The notes under the pieces were generated by a model. It saw only the letters and a program-made list of their open reading frames with translations. It made no database searches and was not told the DNA's origin. Position numbers and translations under genes: made by a program. From positions 1 through 60,358 of IMG/VR virus record IMGVR_UViG_3300042884_000410: DNA of 60,358 bases; one strand, given 5' to 3'. Every line of letters starts with the position of its first letter. Position 1 is the first letter of the stretch. Source of the DNA: a virus. This document shows positions 49,007 to 57,447 of this stretch, one piece after another.

Positions 49007-49646
49007 GCGGAACCTCCACAAGGCGGCGCATGGACATGGCCTGCTCTATTTCCACTACGGGAATCTGGTTGGCCTGAATCATCCCATCGGGGATTTCCAC
49101 CTCAGTGGACTGGTTCAGGTACTCCAGATTCTTCTGCGACTCCGCAGCCAAGGCAATCTTCTGGGCAAGCCTCTGCTCCAACTCATCGTCAGTGAGGAGC
49201 GACACTGGCTTCTGAACCGCCCCGCTATCCGCCACGTTGTTCGTGAGCCTGACCACAGTCTCCAGGATGCTGGTGCGGATACGCCCGCCTGGAGGTGCTG
49301 AGTGGTAGGTGTGGGCTAGCTCATTGGCCAGCCCGTTGACACCACCGAATAACCCGTAGATCGACTCCAGCAACTCAGTAGAGTGCGGGATGTTACTGCC
49401 ACCCTTGCGGACCATCGGGGCCCGCATGAACGCTTCCGCTGCCCGCCGGGAGGTTGTCTCTACCTTCTGCCGGTGCTTGACCAGCTTGTAGCAGGCTTTG
49501 CAGATCGGCTGGAGCGTGTGCTGGGTTCCGGGGACCAAGGGCCACCGTCGCCGGTCGAGCGGCTTGACTAGGCCACACGCTTCGCAGGCACGGCTATCGA
49601 CAAGAGGACCGTCCGGCTGAACGTCTGGTATGTCGATCTCTTCCAT
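48990..49646 (-). CDS. Terminase small subunit-like or DNA-recognition protein
   Basis: The product is 218 aa. ACEACGLVKPLDRRRWP and CKACYKLVKHRQK form a four-Cys zinc finger in the first 65 residues. The rest is helical (LLESIYGLFGGVNGLANEL). Directly upstream of the large terminase, it fits the place of the small subunit, although the zinc finger is unusual for that family. Confidence 0.55.
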   Translation of the reverse strand: MEEIDIPDVQPDGPLVDSRACEACGLVKPLDRRRWPLVPGTQHTLQPICKACYKLVKHRQKVETTSRRAAEAFMRAPMVRKGGSNIPHSTELLESIYGLFGGVNGLANELAHTYHSAPPGGRIRTSILETVVRLTNNVADSGAVQKPVSLLTDDELEQRLAQKIALAAESQKNLEYLNQSTEVEIPDGMIQANQIPVVEIEQAMSMRRLVEVPHGEPS

Positions 49647-49649
49647 GCT

Positions 49650-49865
49650 TCACCTATCAAGCTGGAGTGAAGACACGCTGGGGTCAGGTCGAACGCCAGA
49701 AGCCATCTTCTGCATCTTCACCAGAGGGCTCTCTTCCTCAGGTGGCTGGCCATCTTGTCGGGCCATCAGGTCGCCAACGCTCTGACCAGTCAGGAAGTTC
49801 CCAAGTCCAGCTACCGCATCAGAGGGCAGCCGGGAGTCGAGGAGCTTGCGGATCATGTCGCTCAT
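49650..49865 (-). CDS. Small late protein, unknown
   Basis: The product is 71 aa, MSDMIRKLLDSRLPSDAVAG..., helical with an acidic loop EEESP. No family is recognised. It overlaps the preceding gene by 4 bases and sits just before terminase small subunit. Confidence 0.6.
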   Translation of the reverse strand: MSDMIRKLLDSRLPSDAVAGLGNFLTGQSVGDLMARQDGQPPEEESPLVKMQKMASGVRPDPSVSSLQLDR

Positions 49866-50269
49866 TCGATCCCGTTCTCCCTTCCCTTGCGGCGGGCATA
49901 CTCCTCGTCTGTTTCCTGTCGGAGAAAGCCGTAGCCGCCGTTGTTGTTCTGCTGCTTCTTCCTGAGCAAGGCATCATCCAGAACGAGCGGGTCCTTCTTG
50001 GGGTAGTACGGCTGGGGCATCATGTTCTGGTAGTCCGGCCCCTCTCCGGGGACGGGTTTTCTTGGCCGATATGGCATCGGCATAACGTCAGGGCCAGCGT
50101 TCGGGTCAACCGGCTGATTGATGTACGGCATCTTCCTGATAGTGCCATCGTCATTCTCAAGGTCACGGAGCCGCTGCTTGTGAAGCTCCTGTCCCAACAG
50201 GGCGCGAATGCGATCCTCTGTGGTGGTTGCCTTGGGCTGCTTGAGATATTGCTCGTATGGATTCGGCAT
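49862..50269 (-). CDS. Late protein, unknown
   Basis: The product is 135 aa from ATG 50269. YEQYLKQPKATTTEDRIRAL is helical; the rest is Pro/Asn/Tyr-rich (PYRPRKPVPGEGPDYQNM). A capsid or packaging component is plausible. The longer frame to 50359 reads through the terminator hairpin and is rejected. Confidence 0.55.
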   Translation of the reverse strand: MPNPYEQYLKQPKATTTEDRIRALLGQELHKQRLRDLENDDGTIRKMPYINQPVDPNAGPDVMPMPYRPRKPVPGEGPDYQNMMPQPYYPKKDPLVLDDALLRKKQQNNNGGYGFLRQETDEEYARRKGRENGIE

Positions 50270-50310
50270 GGCATTGACCCTCGGAAGATTCCCGTGAAAC
50301 CTTGCGTAAA

Positions 50311-50347
50311 GCCCGGGGGGAGTGGCGTGACTCACTCGCCCCCGGGC
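50311..50347 (-). terminator. Strong hairpin, probable minus-strand terminator
   Basis: GCCCGGGGG (50311-50319) pairs with CCCCCGGGC (50339-50347), continued by AGTG/CACT, with an 8-nt loop. On the minus strand TTTAC follows, a short U-tract. It would end or attenuate transcripts from the gene at 50369. Confidence 0.5.
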
Positions 50348-50368
50348 CCCACACAACACACACTCAGA

Positions 50369-50788
50369 TCAGTTACCGAAGAAAGCCTTGGCAGTCACGC
50401 CTTCCGCAGCCGCAGCACCGGCAGCTTCCTGAGCCTTAGCAGCGGCCTTGGCAGCCTTGCGACCAGCCGAAGCCTCTTCACGCATGGCCTTGGCAACCTT
50501 CTTCGATGCCTTGTGGGCACCACGGCGGCTCATCGGAGCCTTGCCAGCCGGGGAGCCTTCGCCCACCGACACCTCTTCGGTCACGGTCACTTCGCAGGGA
50601 CCATCGACCTCGACAGTTTCCTTGACCTTGACGCTGGGGGCCACGGTCACATCCTGCTCGACTTCGACAGCCACCGGGGCGGCGGTCTTCTTGGTCTTCT
50701 TGGTCCCGTGACAATCGCCAGCATTGATGATGCCAGCGGTCAGGCTGCCCAACAGGAGGGCAGTGGCGAACAACAGATACTTCTTCAT
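50369..50788 (-). CDS. Putative secreted protein, Ala/Lys-rich
   Basis: The product is 139 aa. Signal peptide MKKYLLFATALLLGSLTAG-IINAG (1-23). The mature part has CHGTKKTKKTAAPVAVEVE, a Val/Glu beta-like stretch, then SRRGAHKASKKVAKAMREEA helices. It resembles short exported planctomycete proteins in style. Function unknown. A terminator follows. Confidence 0.6.
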   Translation of the reverse strand: MKKYLLFATALLLGSLTAGIINAGDCHGTKKTKKTAAPVAVEVEQDVTVAPSVKVKETVEVDGPCEVTVTEEVSVGEGSPAGKAPMSRRGAHKASKKVAKAMREEASAGRKAAKAAAKAQEAAGAAAAEGVTAKAFFGN

Positions 50789-50793
50789 GGGAA

Positions 50794-51387
50794 TTACTCC
50801 GGGGAGGAAAGGGAAAGCTCAAGGGACATCAACTCTTCACGTTTCTTTTCGTAGGCGGCAGATGCTTCTTCGGGGGTTGCGAAATTTCCGATGAACTTTC
50901 CGGCAGCCTTCGCAGCGTATGGCCTGACCCTTGGCTTTCCATTTCCGTTGAACGGCACAAAAGACACCCCTCTGGGCAGGCCGGATTTCTTTGGCCTATT
51001 TTTTTGATTCAGGGCCTGAAGGCTAGGTGTGGCAATTCGCAAATTCTCTAGGCGGTTGTCTTTGGGGTCGCGGTTGCAGTGGTCGATTGTCAGAGGAAGT
51101 GCCGGGAGCGTTCTGCCAGAAAGTTCCCAGATGAAATTGTGGAGAGGGATTTTTTTGACTCTGCCGTTCTCGGTTCGTCGTGTCACCGCATAGCCACCCC
51201 GGAGTCTCCAGATCAGATTGCCGACTTTCTCTTGAAAGCACTCGTCAACAACAAAGCCGTCTGGCAGGCCCGTGGTGCTGCCTCGACGCTTTCTTTGGCC
51301 GCAGGAGATACAGCGGGGCCGATACTTGCTCTGCGTATCGCAGCCGCAGTCACAGCACTTGCCGGGGTATTTCCACTCTCTCTTCAT
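50794..51387 (-). CDS. HNH/AP2 homing endonuclease
   Basis: The product is 197 aa. The N-terminus holds CCDCGCDTQSKYRPRCISCG (zinc ribbon). PLHNFIWELSGRTLPALPLT, then IDHCNRDPKDNRLENLRIAT is the HNH core. KSGLPRGVSFVPFNGNGKPR and AAYEKKREELM form an AP2 DNA-binding domain. Likely a mobile endonuclease inserted in the late region. The intervening gap to the CAP gene is 4 bases. Confidence 0.85.
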   Translation of the reverse strand: MKREWKYPGKCCDCGCDTQSKYRPRCISCGQRKRRGSTTGLPDGFVVDECFQEKVGNLIWRLRGGYAVTRRTENGRVKKIPLHNFIWELSGRTLPALPLTIDHCNRDPKDNRLENLRIATPSLQALNQKNRPKKSGLPRGVSFVPFNGNGKPRVRPYAAKAAGKFIGNFATPEEASAAYEKKREELMSLELSLSSPE

Positions 51388-51391
51388 GCCA

Positions 51392-51847
51392 TCACCTGAA
51401 AGTTTGCGTCCACGAAGAATTGACCTGCCCGGTTCCGATGTAAGTATAACGACTAGAAAGCATATTCCTGCGGTGTGGCGGGCTTCTTATCCACGCTTGA
51501 ACTGCCGCCTCTGGTGTTGCGTAACCTTTGCAAATGTTCTCGCCGTAAGGACCGCGACTATGAACCATCCTGCCGTTAGCCATGACCCCCGACCAGTTGC
51601 GAGAAAACTTCATCATGGCCGGGTCAGGAATTAACGACTTCAGGCCATGTTTGTTTCGGAAGTCATTTGTTAGCTGGATTACCTTCATCTCGTAAACATT
51701 TCCGATTGGCAGGGCCTTCTTGACTACCTTCTTGGGAGGCGGGCAAGCTGCGGGCTCATCGGGTATCAGTAGGGGAACAACTTGGTTGAGACATAGCAAC
51801 GCAAAGGCTGCCATAGCCAATCCGAATGCCGCTCTCAGCGGAGTCAT
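51392..51847 (-). CDS. Membrane-anchored CAP/SCP-domain protein
   Basis: The product is 151 aa. A TM helix lies at ~9-28 (AFGLAMAAFALLCLNQ). Residues ~50-145 are a CAP domain: VIQLTNDFRNKHGLK, MVHS with H96, GENICKGYATPEAAVQAWIR with E103, HRRNML (125-130) and YIGTGQV. CAP proteins are widespread secreted proteins, sometimes peptidase-like or ligand binding. In a phage it may act on the envelope at lysis or entry. Its start overlaps the stop of the small membrane gene (ATGA). Confidence 0.75.
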   Translation of the reverse strand: MTPLRAAFGLAMAAFALLCLNQVVPLLIPDEPAACPPPKKVVKKALPIGNVYEMKVIQLTNDFRNKHGLKSLIPDPAMMKFSRNWSGVMANGRMVHSRGPYGENICKGYATPEAAVQAWIRSPPHRRNMLSSRYTYIGTGQVNSSWTQTFR

Positions 51848-52140
51848 TTTGGATTACTTTCCAGCTTGAACTTCTCCATCTTCTCTGGCGGCTTGGCATC
51901 GTAGATCACCGCATACACAAGGTCCCTGGTTACATTGGCCGCAACATCACAACCCTGTCGCTCCAGGCTGTTCTTGAGTTCCAGTAGTTGAATGACCGTT
52001 CCGATCTCACGGGACTGTTCGCGGTTTCTCCTCCACAGGAGAGAGGACAGCCACAAGCTGATGGTCTTGGTTACAAACGGGCTCGTCAGGAGCAATACGC
52101 CAACGATCAAGATCAGGTTCTGTGGTGTGGCCCAGTCCAT
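51844..52140 (-). CDS. Small membrane protein (holin candidate)
   Basis: The product is 98 aa. One or two TM segments at ~8-40 (LILIVGVLLLTSPF and KTISLWLSSLLW), then a charged, probably cytoplasmic part rich in Arg/Glu. Flanked by an HExxH membrane protein and a CAP protein, it fits the place of a holin, but the long cytoplasmic tail is unusual. Confidence 0.6.
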   Translation of the reverse strand: MDWATPQNLILIVGVLLLTSPFVTKTISLWLSSLLWRRNREQSREIGTVIQLLELKNSLERQGCDVAANVTRDLVYAVIYDAKPPEKMEKFKLESNPK

Positions 52141-52141
52141 C

Positions 52142-52927
52142 TTATTCCTTTGTTAGGGAGGCGAATCTGTCCGACTGCCATTCGATGAAGTTGGAGAGGT
52201 TCTGGATGTCCGCGTAATCGGGGTCACGCTTCTTGACCACGGACAACATCACCCGGCAGTACCTCTCCATCTCCCTGGCAAAGTCTTCAGTCTCGCTACG
52301 TTTCTCCCATCCAAGTTGGCGGCGGGCAATAGTTCCCGTGATGTAGGCATTCCACTCGTCCAGCAAATAGATCGGACTCTTGTTCCAGTCCTTCCGTTGC
52401 TCGACCATGTAGAGCTTGTAGATCGGCCCCCGCTGGTTCTTGGGGACCGTGTTGGCTACCTGTTCGATGGTTATCTCTGGGTGCCTGAGGACGATCCCAT
52501 TGCCGTTCCCTACATAAATGCCGTGTTTGACCGTGCTAGCGTGAAGTCGGTTGCTCACCCCGTGATTCATTTCGTGCGCCCAGGTCACCAGATCACCGGG
52601 CTCTGTGGGGTCAGCCCAGTAGTGAGGGTTCTCCAGGCGGCAGTAGAGGTCAGTAAGAACGTCGCACTTCTGCGGTGTTGGCTTCCTGAGGGGCGGGCAG
52701 ATTCCAGTGACAAAGGGAAGGTCCGGCTTGACCAGCACCGACACAGTTTTGGGTTTGGGCGGGGGTGGGTCAGGAAGCCGGACTTGAGTTGGTTCTGTTC
52801 TCAGTTGGTAGGGCTGAAAAGATTTCGGCTGGCGGGGAGCTTTGGGCTCATCCCGCCAGCCGAAGATCGCAAGCACTAGGCCAACCAGAATGGCAATCCG
52901 CCCAGCGGTGATTGCTAGGGATTCCAT
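52142..52927 (-). CDS. Membrane-anchored HExxH metallopeptidase-like protein
   Basis: The product is 261 aa. A TM helix lies at ~7-24 (TAGRIAILVGLVLAIFGW), then a Pro-rich linker (DPPPPKPK). HEMNH at 118-122 is the zincin motif (H118, E119, H122), and E191 in DEWNAYITG is a good third ligand. The domain faces outside the membrane if N-in. It may be the lysis enzyme, a spanin-like envelope hydrolase, or a host-surface protease. No standard endolysin was seen elsewhere. Confidence 0.65.
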   Translation of the reverse strand: MESLAITAGRIAILVGLVLAIFGWRDEPKAPRQPKSFQPYQLRTEPTQVRLPDPPPPKPKTVSVLVKPDLPFVTGICPPLRKPTPQKCDVLTDLYCRLENPHYWADPTEPGDLVTWAHEMNHGVSNRLHASTVKHGIYVGNGNGIVLRHPEITIEQVANTVPKNQRGPIYKLYMVEQRKDWNKSPIYLLDEWNAYITGTIARRQLGWEKRSETEDFAREMERYCRVMLSVVKKRDPDYADIQNLSNFIEWQSDRFASLTKE

Positions 52928-52938
52928 TCTTGGGTTGG

Positions 52939-53670
52939 TCAGGCAGTGGGCTCAGGCGTGACAGCCGGATCGACAACCGGGTCCACCACCGGAGCAACTT
53001 CCGGGGCAACAACCGGCTCGACCACCGGGGCCGGGGCAACCTCGACCACGGGCTCAACAGCCGTGGAAGGAGCCGCAGCCGGATCGACGGCAGCGTCCTC
53101 AGTCGCAGGAGCTTCCTCGTCGGCACCCTTCGTCACCGGCACCACCGAAGCACCAGCTTGCACGTTGACGAGCGTCCGAACCTTGCCCTTCACAACGGGC
53201 GAGATCGCAACGCCAATCGAAGTACCAGCCGCACCAACCGCCGCAGTACCACCAGCACCGATACCCACCAGCGCACCGGGGGCAAAGGTAGCCGAGGTCA
53301 TGATGGCAGTCGGGCCAACGGTCACCAGCCAGAAGATGTCACCAACGGCAACACCTGCGGGCGGGAGATACTCGTCAACCACACCAATCGGAGCGTCGGC
53401 AACCGAAGTCGCTGGGCCGTCCACCTCGTCAAGGATGGCCGACTTCTTGAACTTGACAACCGTGCCACCGAGAAGGGGACCAGCCGAGGTGTTACGAACC
53501 GCGATGCAAGTCACAAGCCGGTTGCTCAGGAACACACCGGCATTGTTCGTCCTGGGATCGGTGTCGGTGAACACCTTAGACGAGCCGGTGACATTCGTAC
53601 CCTGAAGGGCAGAAGTAACACCGAGCGTCTGACCCCGGCCAAACCAAGGATCGGCACTGATAATGGACAT
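52939..53670 (-). CDS. Capsid accessory (decoration) protein
   Basis: The product is 243 aa. The N-terminal ~180 residues are beta-rich, Ala/Gly/Val-rich and resemble head decoration proteins (FLSNRLVTCIAVRNTSAGPL; GVVDEYLPPAGVAVGDIFWL). The last 65 residues are a Pro/Val/Ala/Glu repeat (VEPVVEVAPAPVVEPVV), possibly an extended surface arm. It lies directly downstream of the major capsid gene. Confidence 0.65.
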   Translation of the reverse strand: MSIISADPWFGRGQTLGVTSALQGTNVTGSSKVFTDTDPRTNNAGVFLSNRLVTCIAVRNTSAGPLLGGTVVKFKKSAILDEVDGPATSVADAPIGVVDEYLPPAGVAVGDIFWLVTVGPTAIMTSATFAPGALVGIGAGGTAAVGAAGTSIGVAISPVVKGKVRTLVNVQAGASVVPVTKGADEEAPATEDAAVDPAAAPSTAVEPVVEVAPAPVVEPVVAPEVAPVVDPVVDPAVTPEPTA

Positions 53671-53700
53671 GAAGTTCTACTTTCAGGTGAGGGGTTGGGA

Positions 53701-54834
53701 TCAGGCAATCGCTTGCAGCTTAAAGAAGTTACGCGGAGATTTCAGCTTCATGTTCCCGAGGACACTCACGACGTACCTGTACGCCTGTGTATCTTCGTTA
53801 TAGAATGGACCCTCGCTTGTCAGGAGATTGCTCTCCATGCAGTAGAGTTCCATGTTGGCGACTGACAATCCGTACCCGCAGCCTGCCGGAACGGCATACT
53901 CGGTCGTGATGTCGCATCCATCCTGCATGAAGGAGTCATTGAAGCCGTACTGCTTCAGGCCGGTGTTACTGGAGATGAGAGCCCGCTCCTTGCTGTCGAG
54001 CTTGTTCATGTAGCTGATGTACAGCTTACGATCAAGCACAACCATGTCGATCTGGCTCTCCTTAGTATCATTGCGCTTGGCCTGCTGAATGCCCTCGCGC
54101 ACAGCCTGGACACACTGATCATCCCAGGTGAACGAGTCGCCACCCGTGGAGTTCTTGCCCTTGAAGTAACGGCTGGTGTAGTTGACCACAATCGGCGACC
54201 AGTGATCATACTCAGGATCAGCCACACCGTTGGGCCACGAACCCTCAAGCTGCGAGCCAGCCACGGCACCAAGGCCAGTGCTGAGTCCAGCGTAGTTGTC
54301 GGCGGGCCAGCCAAACGGATCGTCAGGGTTCGCAGTCCGCTTGCTACCATCGGTGATGTTGACCGTACCGTCGATGGCGAACATGGACTCAAGACCGTGG
54401 AAACGAAGCTCGTTACCAGCCTTGTTACCGTCGATGTAGATTTCCTTGGACAGATGCTCGCTCATCGACTCCTCAAGCCGCGTGGCCATGCCACCAGCGA
54501 CGTTGATAAGTGCGGCCTGACCACGGTTCGTCAGCATCTCGCGCTTGAAAATCGAGTCCGTAACTTGATAGCCACGGTAAGGGAGGGTCGCGGTCGAGAA
54601 GAGATTCTGACGGGCAAAGACTCGGGGAGTCTCACCGTTGTTACCAGACACCGGCTGGTTCCGCATACGGACCTGCCAGTTGAGATTGAGGCCAGCACTG
54701 TTCATCACCACATTGCCTGAGCCTTCCAGCATGGCGAAGACCTTAAAGCGACGGAACGTGGTCTGTTCAGTCTCCCGAAGGTAGTTCTGGATCGTAGTCT
54801 GAATAACCCGGGCCCAGTCAGTGCTATTAGCCAT
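53701..54834 (-). CDS. Major capsid protein
   Basis: The product is 377 aa. GGMATRLEESMSEHLSKEIY is the long spine-like helix, and the surrounding segments (RNQPVSGNNGETPRVFARQN; QIDMVVLDRKLYISYMNKLD; DGCDITTEYAVPAGCGYGLS) follow HK97-fold capsid proteins. Good AGGAG ribosome binding site. It follows the scaffold gene by 14 bases. A late promoter inside the scaffold gene (55207-55243) gives it a separate transcript. Confidence 0.85.
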   Translation of the reverse strand: MANSTDWARVIQTTIQNYLRETEQTTFRRFKVFAMLEGSGNVVMNSAGLNLNWQVRMRNQPVSGNNGETPRVFARQNLFSTATLPYRGYQVTDSIFKREMLTNRGQAALINVAGGMATRLEESMSEHLSKEIYIDGNKAGNELRFHGLESMFAIDGTVNITDGSKRTANPDDPFGWPADNYAGLSTGLGAVAGSQLEGSWPNGVADPEYDHWSPIVVNYTSRYFKGKNSTGGDSFTWDDQCVQAVREGIQQAKRNDTKESQIDMVVLDRKLYISYMNKLDSKERALISSNTGLKQYGFNDSFMQDGCDITTEYAVPAGCGYGLSVANMELYCMESNLLTSEGPFYNEDTQAYRYVVSVLGNMKLKSPRNFFKLQAIA

Positions 54835-54848
54835 TTGGCTCTCCTAGT

Positions 54849-55919
54849 TCAGATGTAACCGGCGGCATTAAGGTTTTCCGCCAACATTTGCTCAAACGTC
54901 AGTTTCTGCTTCGGCTGTCGAGGATCATTGTTGGCGGCACCGGCTGACCGACTCGGATTTCGGCTGGCTTCCCGGCGTAAGTAACTCATGTTCTGTGCGG
55001 CAAGGTCTTGAGGTGCTGGTGCTTGGGCCACGGGGGCTTGCTGCACTGGCGGTGCCGCCTGGGGTGGTTGGGGCTGGTACTGCGGCTGGGGTGGGGCAGA
55101 CTCTTGGGAGTACCGTTGCCGGAACAACTCAAGCTCTACCTTCTCAACTGCATACTCAGCCCGTTCCTTCCCGGGCGGAATTCCTCGCGCTCTTGCTTCG
55201 TCTACATATTTATGGAGTAGTAAGCCCGCTGGTGAAACGCTACCTGTGTTTTGGTCATACAACCAGTCAGCGTTTTCCTTCTCGAAATCGGTTACATAGT
55301 TCTCCCGATCACGGGTGGCGAGTTGCTCATTGATGATCTCCTGAGCCTGTTTTTGAGCCATTTCCGCAACCATCGGACCAATGGCATCCTCTGGGTTACT
55401 CAGGAACTTCTGGGCAAAGTCGGCCCGGTAGTTCTGCCATTCGGAAAGTGCCAGCCGCGCGTCATACGGAGCATCAGGGTGGATTACATCCCGCCCGCTC
55501 TCGTCCTTGGTCAGGTAACGCTTGTAGCTTTCCTTCAGTTCTGGAGGGTTCCACCACTTCTTGGCCTGGGGGGCAGCCTGTTGCGGAGCTTGCTGTTGGG
55601 GCTGTTGCTGCGCCTGTTGCTGGGATTCAAGCCACTTCTGGTACTGGGGCCGATTGGAGATGTACTCCTGAGTAATCGGCATGATCGACTGGTACTGTTG
55701 CAACTGGCGGGTGGCAGCTTGCTCCCGCTGCATAGCCTGATAGAGGCTCGTTGCTATTGCCCGGTCATCCTGGCCCTGAAACTGGGGCAGTTGCTTGAAG
55801 CTGTCCCAAGGCGAGTGTGCGACTTCAGCCTGGGGGGCGGAGTGTGATTCCGGCTGCGAGTCCGCAACAGGAGCATCGTTCTCAACGGGAACGGAATTCT
55901 GCTCAATGTCTTCTGACAT
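54849..55919 (-). CDS. Scaffolding protein
   Basis: The product is 356 aa from ATG 55919, behind GGAGG. Gln-rich (QQQAQQQPQQQAPQQAAPQ), highly charged and helical, with a C-terminal basic tip (DPRQPKQKLTFEQMLAEN). It lies directly upstream of the major capsid gene. It guides assembly of the capsid shell and is likely removed later. A late promoter lies inside it. Confidence 0.75.
   Translation of the reverse strand: MSEDIEQNSVPVENDAPVADSQPESHSAPQAEVAHSPWDSFKQLPQFQGQDDRAIATSLYQAMQREQAATRQLQQYQSIMPITQEYISNRPQYQKWLESQQQAQQQPQQQAPQQAAPQAKKWWNPPELKESYKRYLTKDESGRDVIHPDAPYDARLALSEWQNYRADFAQKFLSNPEDAIGPMVAEMAQKQAQEIINEQLATRDRENYVTDFEKENADWLYDQNTGSVSPAGLLLHKYVDEARARGIPPGKERAEYAVEKVELELFRQRYSQESAPPQPQYQPQPPQAAPPVQQAPVAQAPAPQDLAAQNMSYLRREASRNPSRSAGAANNDPRQPKQKLTFEQMLAENLNAAGYI
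55207..55243 (-). promoter_or_regulatory. Late promoter copy inside the scaffold gene (drives capsid gene)
   Basis: Minus-strand reading: GTAGCGTTTC (55243-55234), a 19-nt spacer, CATAAATA (55214-55207). It lacks the CGGGA before the -10 box, but the two boxes match the other copies. The capsid gene starts ~370 nt downstream. Confidence 0.6.
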
Positions 55920-55970
55920 GGTGGCCTCCATTTAGGAAGTAAGACCACCGAATTGTGTCAAGGGTCTGGC

Positions 55971-55988
55971 GGCGGGCAATAGTTACGC
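55971..55988. repeat. 18-bp conserved repeat, copy 2
   Basis: GGCGGGCAATAGTTACGC, identical to 47333-47350, and preceded by GGC as at 52318. It lies 7 bp after the stop codon of the 55996 gene, between that gene and the scaffold gene. Confidence 0.55.
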
Positions 55989-55995
55989 CAAGTAA

Positions 55996-57447
55996 TTACT
56001 TAGCGAGTAACCCACCAAGAAAGCCACCAGCCTTGGTTACATTTGTCTGAGGACGAATAATCTGGTCGTTCATGGACTCAAGACGCTTAACTGCTTGCTG
56101 TCTCTGAGCCTCTTCCATCTTGTCCTCTGCATCGAACTGCTCCTTTGATCGCGTGTCGCCAGGAGCAACGTAACTCATAAAGGCATCTCCAAAGTTGGTG
56201 ATGTCACCAGCTTCTTCCATCGCTTCTTGGCCCAGGCGACCTAGATACGTTGGCTTTTGGGCCAGATGGTTGGTGATGCTGTTTGCCGTGGAGTTGGCGA
56301 ACTGCTTGAGCCCGGGAACGGGAGCCTTGGCGACACCACGGGCAACACCACGGACAAGATTAGGGATGGCTTTCGTGGACCCAGCCATGATGGACCCGTC
56401 CAGAAGACCGTTGGCGAGCCCCATGCCAGCGTTGATCAGCGGCTGGATGAGCGGAATCTGCCCCTTCCAGTCCTTGGGGAGGTACGGTTCCGCGATTTTG
56501 CGGAACATATCCCCTGCATACATACCCTCGGAGTCCCGGTGGGCAGCCCGCCCCTCCTCAACAAATGCGTTGTTCGCCCGCCAGCCGTTGTCCTTAGCCA
56601 GAACCGGGGAGCTACGGTTGAAGTCCGCACCGTAGGACCGGACGGCAGTGTCACCAGCCGCAGCACTTGCGTCAGTTCCCCGTAGTAGTGCAGTCCCTAG
56701 ATTGCTCCACCCGTCAGAGAGAGCCCCGCCCATCTTGGTAGTGAAGGCTCCAGCAAAGTTCTCTGGATTGCCCATCTCCCGGCTCACAACATTGCCGTCA
56801 ATCGGCTTGAATCCAGAGGGATAGCCAGTGGGATTGCCGACTGGATCACCGTACTGGTCTGTGTGCTGATGGGAATTGTCCGGCGAGTAACCCATCTGAG
56901 TCGGGTAGGGGATGCCCATGATGTGACCGGCAGAGGCTTTCCGGTCGATGGAATTGCCGTAGGTCTGCGCCGCCCGCTCCATGTTGTCCTTCTGAACCTC
57001 CTCATCGGTGCTTTGCCGCTGAGAGAAGTTGGGGACAAATCCGCCTGGAGAGGACATTCCACGGGATGGGGTAGTTGCTTTTGCCGTGTGGGCCTTGAGC
57101 ATATCGTCATGCAGACGCATTCTGGCTTCCGCCTGGGCCGTCATCTTCCCGCCCGGGGAATACTCATAGGAGTCTGGGGTCCTGCCGTTCAACTGGTCGG
57201 GAAACCATTGCTCTCCCCGGTATCCAGCGAGCATGTGGTCTTGTTGCTCAAACTCATTCGCACTCTGGGGAACGTAGCTGGGGTGGCCGATCTTCATGTG
57301 GCCACGGAGCATCTCGGCTCTCGGGTGCTGCTTGCCAGCCGCGTGGGCAGCCGCCATAGCTTCGGCATCGAACCCAGCTTGTAGCTCCGGGGGCAGCCGG
57401 GAAATGTCCTGGGAGTAGGCGTGGCGAAGTGCTTCTTCAGGTGTCAT
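55996..57447 (-). CDS. Large late protein, putative internal/virion protein
   Basis: The product is 483 aa. N-terminus TPEEALRHAYSQDISRLPPE; middle with Asn/Gln/Tyr-rich segments (SFADGYxxN); LINAGMGLANGLLDGSIMAG and LVRGVARGVAKAPVPGLKQF are Ala/Gly-rich helices near the C-terminus. No enzymatic motif is seen. Its stop overlaps the 57444 gene region by 4 bases. Confidence 0.6.
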   Translation of the reverse strand: MTPEEALRHAYSQDISRLPPELQAGFDAEAMAAAHAAGKQHPRAEMLRGHMKIGHPSYVPQSANEFEQQDHMLAGYRGEQWFPDQLNGRTPDSYEYSPGGKMTAQAEARMRLHDDMLKAHTAKATTPSRGMSSPGGFVPNFSQRQSTDEEVQKDNMERAAQTYGNSIDRKASAGHIMGIPYPTQMGYSPDNSHQHTDQYGDPVGNPTGYPSGFKPIDGNVVSREMGNPENFAGAFTTKMGGALSDGWSNLGTALLRGTDASAAAGDTAVRSYGADFNRSSPVLAKDNGWRANNAFVEEGRAAHRDSEGMYAGDMFRKIAEPYLPKDWKGQIPLIQPLINAGMGLANGLLDGSIMAGSTKAIPNLVRGVARGVAKAPVPGLKQFANSTANSITNHLAQKPTYLGRLGQEAMEEAGDITNFGDAFMSYVAPGDTRSKEQFDAEDKMEEAQRQQAVKRLESMNDQIIRPQTNVTKAGGFLGGLLAK

